This document shows positions 6,434-9,697 of a stretch of 9,697 nucleotides of DNA, piece after piece. The notes beneath the pieces were generated by a model. The model ran no database searches. It had not been told where the DNA came from and saw nothing but the letters and a program-made list of their open reading frames with translations. The position numbers and the translations under genes were made by a program. The stretch is taken from assembly GCA_007133925.1 (NCBI GenBank), contig SLLU01000045.1, positions 1-9,697 on the forward strand, read 5' to 3'. Source of the stretch: Candidatus Halarchaeoplasma halalkaliphilum (GTDB lineage Archaea > Thermoplasmatota > Thermoplasmata > Halarchaeoplasmatales > Halarchaeoplasmataceae). Within the stretch, counting starts at the first letter, position 1. Each line of letters begins with the position of its first letter.

Positions 6434-8104
6434 ATGCAAAAAAATTCCAGGTATGTGTGCCTGATAGCCATATTGCTGATATCGATCGTGATCATCACCC
6501 CAGCGGCCAATGGCGGTTACGGTTCTTATCCGTACCCAGGAGATGACTGGGCGTGGACCATGGTCGGGGCTGACATGGCCATGGAACTGGGTGCATCTGG
6601 AAGAGGAGTAAGGATCGCCATACTCGATACGGGTATAGATTACAACCATCCGGACCTCAAAGACAGGATGTGGGATGGCATCGGCTACGATTTTGTGAAC
6701 AAACACAACGATCCCATGGATAATGACGGGCATGGAACCCACGTGGCAGGGATCATAGCCAGCGTTGCACCGGAAGCGGAGTTGATGGCCCTGAAAGTTA
6801 TAGAGGAGGAGGGTGGAAGATGGCAGGAGGTTGCACAGGCCATAAGGTTTGCCAGGGAAAATGATGCGGATATAATATCCATGAGTTTCGGTAGCGGTCC
6901 GGGAATAATGACTAGGGCCTTCGAGATACAGATGAATCAGGCTTACCTGCAGGATGGTATTCTTTTGATAGCCGCTGCCGGGAACAGGGGAACAGACGAA
7001 AAGCAATATCCCGCAGGGTACGATTCCGTGGTTGGCGTATCCGCGTTGAACCATCTGATGGAAAAAACTGACTACAGCAGTTACGGTGACTGGATCGAAC
7101 TCACAGCACCGGGAGGAGATACCGAAAAAGGAGTGTTTTCCACTCTACCGGGAGGCAGCTACGGTTACAAATCCGGGACGTCCATGGCCGCTCCCTTCGT
7201 GACGGGAGTGGCCGCTGTGATGTTGGGGACCGAACCCAGCCTGACCGGACAGGAGGTGAGGGCAAGGTTGAGGGAAGAAGCCATCTGCCTGGGCGACTTC
7301 CAATACTACGGCCACGGACTGGTGAACGGATATATGGCTACGGGAGCACGGGGGCCGTCCTATCCGGAGAATGTGAGGGGAAGTTCGGGGAACGGTTACG
7401 CTTCCATATACTGGGACATACCGAGGTACCATGGGATATCTTCCATAGAGGGATACAAGGTTTACAGGCATCAGGAAGAGGGGGATCCGGAACTGGTGGG
7501 GGAAGTGGGGGCAAACTCGACCTATTTCACGGATGAAGAAGTTTTCAACGATATCACCTATAGGTACACCGTCACCGCTTTCAACGATTACGAAGAGGGG
7601 ATGGAGAGCAGGGACATATTCCTGACCCCAAGGGAAAAACCGGTGGAACCTTCGGCGGTTCGAGACCTCCGGGTTATCTCCCGGGAGGTTCCGGTTAAGA
7701 TCCAGTGGAACGTTCCCATGGACGACGGAGGTTCACCCGTCACCCACTATAGCATATACCGTGACGGGAATTTCATAGGAGAAGTCACAGACACATGGTA
7801 TTTAGACCACTACCCGGGAAAAGAAGCCATGTACGCTGTGAGCGCATCCAACAATGTAGGGGAGGGGGAACTTTCGGAACCCGTGCGGGTATCAGTGATG
7901 GGTTGGCAGGAGGATACAGGATGGTGGACTATCCTCAGAGATCCGGTGGTGTGGATCTTTGTTGCGGTAGGTCTTGTCATAACATACACCTTCATGAGAT
8001 ACATACCTCCAAAGAAAAGGGAACAACCTCCCGGTTCCGGAAACATTTATAACAGCCCACATCCTAGCGAAACTAAGCCCCCCAGGTGCGTTAAGGATGA
8101 CTGA
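6434..8104 (+). CDS. Membrane-anchored S8 subtilisin-like serine protease with two Fn3 domains
   Basis: Surface protease, 556 residues. A signal peptide or N-terminal hydrophobic segment covers about residues 7-26. The S8 catalytic domain follows almost directly (about 38-300): Asp65 in ILDTG, His100 in GHGTHVAG, oxyanion Asn184 in AAGN and Ser250 in GTSMAAP, all intact. There is no room for the usual inhibitory propeptide between signal and catalytic domain. Two fibronectin type III domains lie at about 308-398 and 404-490. A membrane helix lies at about 505-524, followed by basic residues and a Pro-rich tail of about 30 residues, giving a type I topology with the protease outside. It differs from the large protease upstream, lacking the KP-43 barrel and the InlB repeats, so the two are not a simple duplication. 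The last eight bases overlap the mutS start. Substrate unknown; quality control of exported proteins or peptide supply are both possible. Confidence 0.92.
   Translation: MQKNSRYVCLIAILLISIVIITPAANGGYGSYPYPGDDWAWTMVGADMAMELGASGRGVRIAILDTGIDYNHPDLKDRMWDGIGYDFVNKHNDPMDNDGHGTHVAGIIASVAPEAELMALKVIEEEGGRWQEVAQAIRFARENDADIISMSFGSGPGIMTRAFEIQMNQAYLQDGILLIAAAGNRGTDEKQYPAGYDSVVGVSALNHLMEKTDYSSYGDWIELTAPGGDTEKGVFSTLPGGSYGYKSGTSMAAPFVTGVAAVMLGTEPSLTGQEVRARLREEAICLGDFQYYGHGLVNGYMATGARGPSYPENVRGSSGNGYASIYWDIPRYHGISSIEGYKVYRHQEEGDPELVGEVGANSTYFTDEEVFNDITYRYTVTAFNDYEEGMESRDIFLTPREKPVEPSAVRDLRVISREVPVKIQWNVPMDDGGSPVTHYSIYRDGNFIGEVTDTWYLDHYPGKEAMYAVSASNNVGEGELSEPVRVSVMGWQEDTGWWTILRDPVVWIFVAVGLVITYTFMRYIPPKKREQPPGSGNIYNSPHPSETKPPRCVKDD
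8084..8088 (+). promoter_or_regulatory. Ribosome binding site of mutS inside the protease coding end
   Basis: AGGTG lies eight bases before ATG 8097 and supports that codon as the mutS start, in place of the ATG codons at residues 7 and 8. Confidence 0.55.
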
Positions 8105-9697
8105 ACAGACACCCATGATGGAACAATATTACGCTTTGAAAAAAGAATACCCCGATTCCATACTATTTTTCAGGATGGGGGACTTCTACGAGATGTTCGA
8201 GGAAGATGCCAAGGTGGCTGCAAGGGAACTGGAAATAGTGCTGACTACCAGGGATAAGGGAAAGGAATACCCGGTGCCCATGGCTGGCATACCCTATCAC
8301 GCAGTGGATACATATCTTCAAAAGATGATAAAGAATGGATATACTGTGGCCATCGCGGAGCAGGTGGAGGATCCCAGGGAAGCGAAGGGGTTGGTGAAGC
8401 GAGAGGTTGTGAGGGTGGTCACGCCGGGAACCCTCATAGACGAAGGACTCCTGGAAGGTTCAGGTAACAACTTTTTGATGTGCGTGTGCGGTGAAGATAA
8501 TATCGGAGTGGCCTTCGTTGATATGTCCACCGGTGATTTCATGGTCACCGAGGTGAACAGTATCGAGGACCTCCTGTCCGAGGTGTCAAGGAACGAGCCA
8601 AAGGAGTGTATCCTACCACCGGACATAGATGAGACTATGGGGAGCTTGCTCAGGCAGCAGGGGAACATGATGGTCCACACCCACAGGCCGGAAGCCTTCA
8701 GACTGGTCAACGCCCGGGATACACTGGAAGAGCATTTCGGAGAGGGAACACTGGAATCCATGGGTATCCGTACCAGGGAACCTGCGTTGAAGGCATCCGG
8801 GGCGGCCCTGGAATACCTGCAGGATACCCAGAAACGGGGGATCGGATACATCACACGGTTGAGGTACTATTCCACCCGGGGAAGGATGGTACTGGATTCC
8901 ACCACCCTCAGGAACCTGGAGATTTTCAAAAATGTTAGGGAAGGGGGAAAGGAGGGGACCCTGCTGAAGGTCCTGGACGAGACCGTGACGTCCATGGGAT
9001 CCAGGAAACTGAAATCCTGGCTTCAATATCCACTGCAGGACATAGACGCTATCGTGTCCAGACACGGATCCGTGGAGGAACTACATGATGCATTGTTCAT
9101 GAGAGATGATCTCAGGGATGCCATGGGGGATATGGCCGATCTGGAACGGTTGATAAGCCGGGTAGTTTACGGAAACGCCAATGCCAGGGACCTCCTGTCC
9201 ATAAAGAACACGTTGGAGATCATACCCAAGGTCAAGGATATGATGGAGGAGTTGAAGAGTCCGCTGTTGAGGGATATACAGGAACGCCTGGACTGTATGG
9301 AAGATATGGTCAGTATGCTGGATAAGGCTATCGTTGACGAACCCCCGGTATCCCTGCGAGAGGGGGGAATAATAAAGAGCGGTTACAGCAAGGAGCTGGA
9401 CGAACTCCATGCACTGACCAGGGAGGGAAAGGACTGGATAAACGAACTGGAGATACAGGAGAAAAAACGTTCGGGCATTAACAATCTGAAGGTTGGTTAC
9501 AACAAGGTCCACGGATACTACATAGAGGTTTCCAAGGCCAACTCATCCAGGGTTCCCGAGGATTACAGCCGGAAGCAGACCCTGAAGAACAGTGAAAGGT
9601 ACTACACTCCCGAACTGAAGCAAAAGGAGGAAAAGATAATAAGTGCCGAGGAAAAGATGGAGGCCCTGGAATACGAACTGTTCGTTGAGCTGAGGGA
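8097..9697 (+). CDS. mutS: DNA mismatch repair protein MutS, N-terminal part (cut by the window end)
   Basis: Mismatch-recognition ATPase of DNA repair. About 533 residues of an expected 850-900 are present, with no stop before the window end. The mismatch-binding domain is intact, with the Phe-X-Glu wedge F30-Y31-E32 in RMGDFYEMF, followed by IPYHAVDTYL and IAEQVEDP. The connector domain includes VTPGTL and FVDMSTGDF. The core/lever part has LRNLEIF and a GSRKLKSWL stretch typical of MutS1. The clamp region includes KVGYNKVHGYYIEV (about 464-477) and RKQTLKNSERY. The Walker ATPase and dimer domain lie beyond the window. ATG 8097 overlaps the protease stop by eight bases in another frame, which suggests translation from a shared mRNA. 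In archaea MutS1 is patchy and generally thought to be acquired from bacteria. A partner mutL downstream would be expected but cannot be seen. Confidence 0.96.
   Translation, partial: MTEQTPMMEQYYALKKEYPDSILFFRMGDFYEMFEEDAKVAARELEIVLTTRDKGKEYPVPMAGIPYHAVDTYLQKMIKNGYTVAIAEQVEDPREAKGLVKREVVRVVTPGTLIDEGLLEGSGNNFLMCVCGEDNIGVAFVDMSTGDFMVTEVNSIEDLLSEVSRNEPKECILPPDIDETMGSLLRQQGNMMVHTHRPEAFRLVNARDTLEEHFGEGTLESMGIRTREPALKASGAALEYLQDTQKRGIGYITRLRYYSTRGRMVLDSTTLRNLEIFKNVREGGKEGTLLKVLDETVTSMGSRKLKSWLQYPLQDIDAIVSRHGSVEELHDALFMRDDLRDAMGDMADLERLISRVVYGNANARDLLSIKNTLEIIPKVKDMMEELKSPLLRDIQERLDCMEDMVSMLDKAIVDEPPVSLREGGIIKSGYSKELDELHALTREGKDWINELEIQEKKRSGINNLKVGYNKVHGYYIEVSKANSSRVPEDYSRKQTLKNSERYYTPELKQKEEKIISAEEKMEALEYELFVELR

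Noticed and set aside
6404..7054. Minus-strand open frame of 216 codons opposite the second protease
   Set aside because: It covers the conserved subtilase catalytic coding sequence in the other strand, has no promoter or ribosome site of its own, and no recognisable domain.
390..8104. The two subtilases considered as a tandem gene duplication
   Set aside because: They share only the S8 catalytic motifs. The large one has a propeptide, KP-43 barrel and InlB repeats; the smaller has none of these and carries Fn3 domains and a membrane anchor.

Overview
The window most likely comes from an archaeon, probably a euryarchaeote of Thermoplasmatota type; the lineage is inferred. The tRNA end does not encode CCA. 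Three genes have A/T-rich boxes that fit archaeal BRE/TATA promoters about 26 bases ahead of a plausible transcript start. One gene appears leaderless. Ribosome sites are of the GGTGAT/AGGTG type. Ile ATA and Arg AGG/AGA codons are common. All genes point right.

Layout. Bases 1-65 hold the 3' part of a tRNA gene. Bases 66-389 are AT-rich and contain a decayed second copy of the tRNA 3' end with its downstream flank, then a promoter. Bases 390-5393 encode a giant secreted subtilase: signal peptide, long propeptide, S8 catalytic domain, KP-43-like beta-barrel, six InlB/Listeria-Bacteroides-type beta repeats split 4+2 by a beta/Fn3-like module, and a C-terminal domain with two W-N-[LM]-V halves. 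Bases 5394-5635 hold three successive hairpins, then a TATA box touching a perfect TTAGGT/ACCTAA palindrome. Bases 5636-6391 encode a ZIP-family metal transporter. Bases 6434-8104 encode a second subtilase that has no propeptide, two Fn3 domains and a C-terminal membrane anchor. It overlaps by 8 bases the start of mutS (8097 to beyond the window end), which encodes the mismatch-recognition ATPase; its ATPase part lies outside the window.

How the genes work together. The two proteases probably act outside the membrane, one released and one anchored, on proteins or peptides at the cell surface or in the environment. The ZIP transporter brings in divalent metal, and its promoter carries a palindrome that looks like a metal-repressor operator. 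mutS is a housekeeping repair gene that appears to be read on from the anchored protease gene. I see no CRISPR array, transposase, integrase or defence system. The least explained parts are the duplicated tRNA end, the structured spacer after the large protease, the possible metal operator, and the repeat-rich architecture of the large protease.
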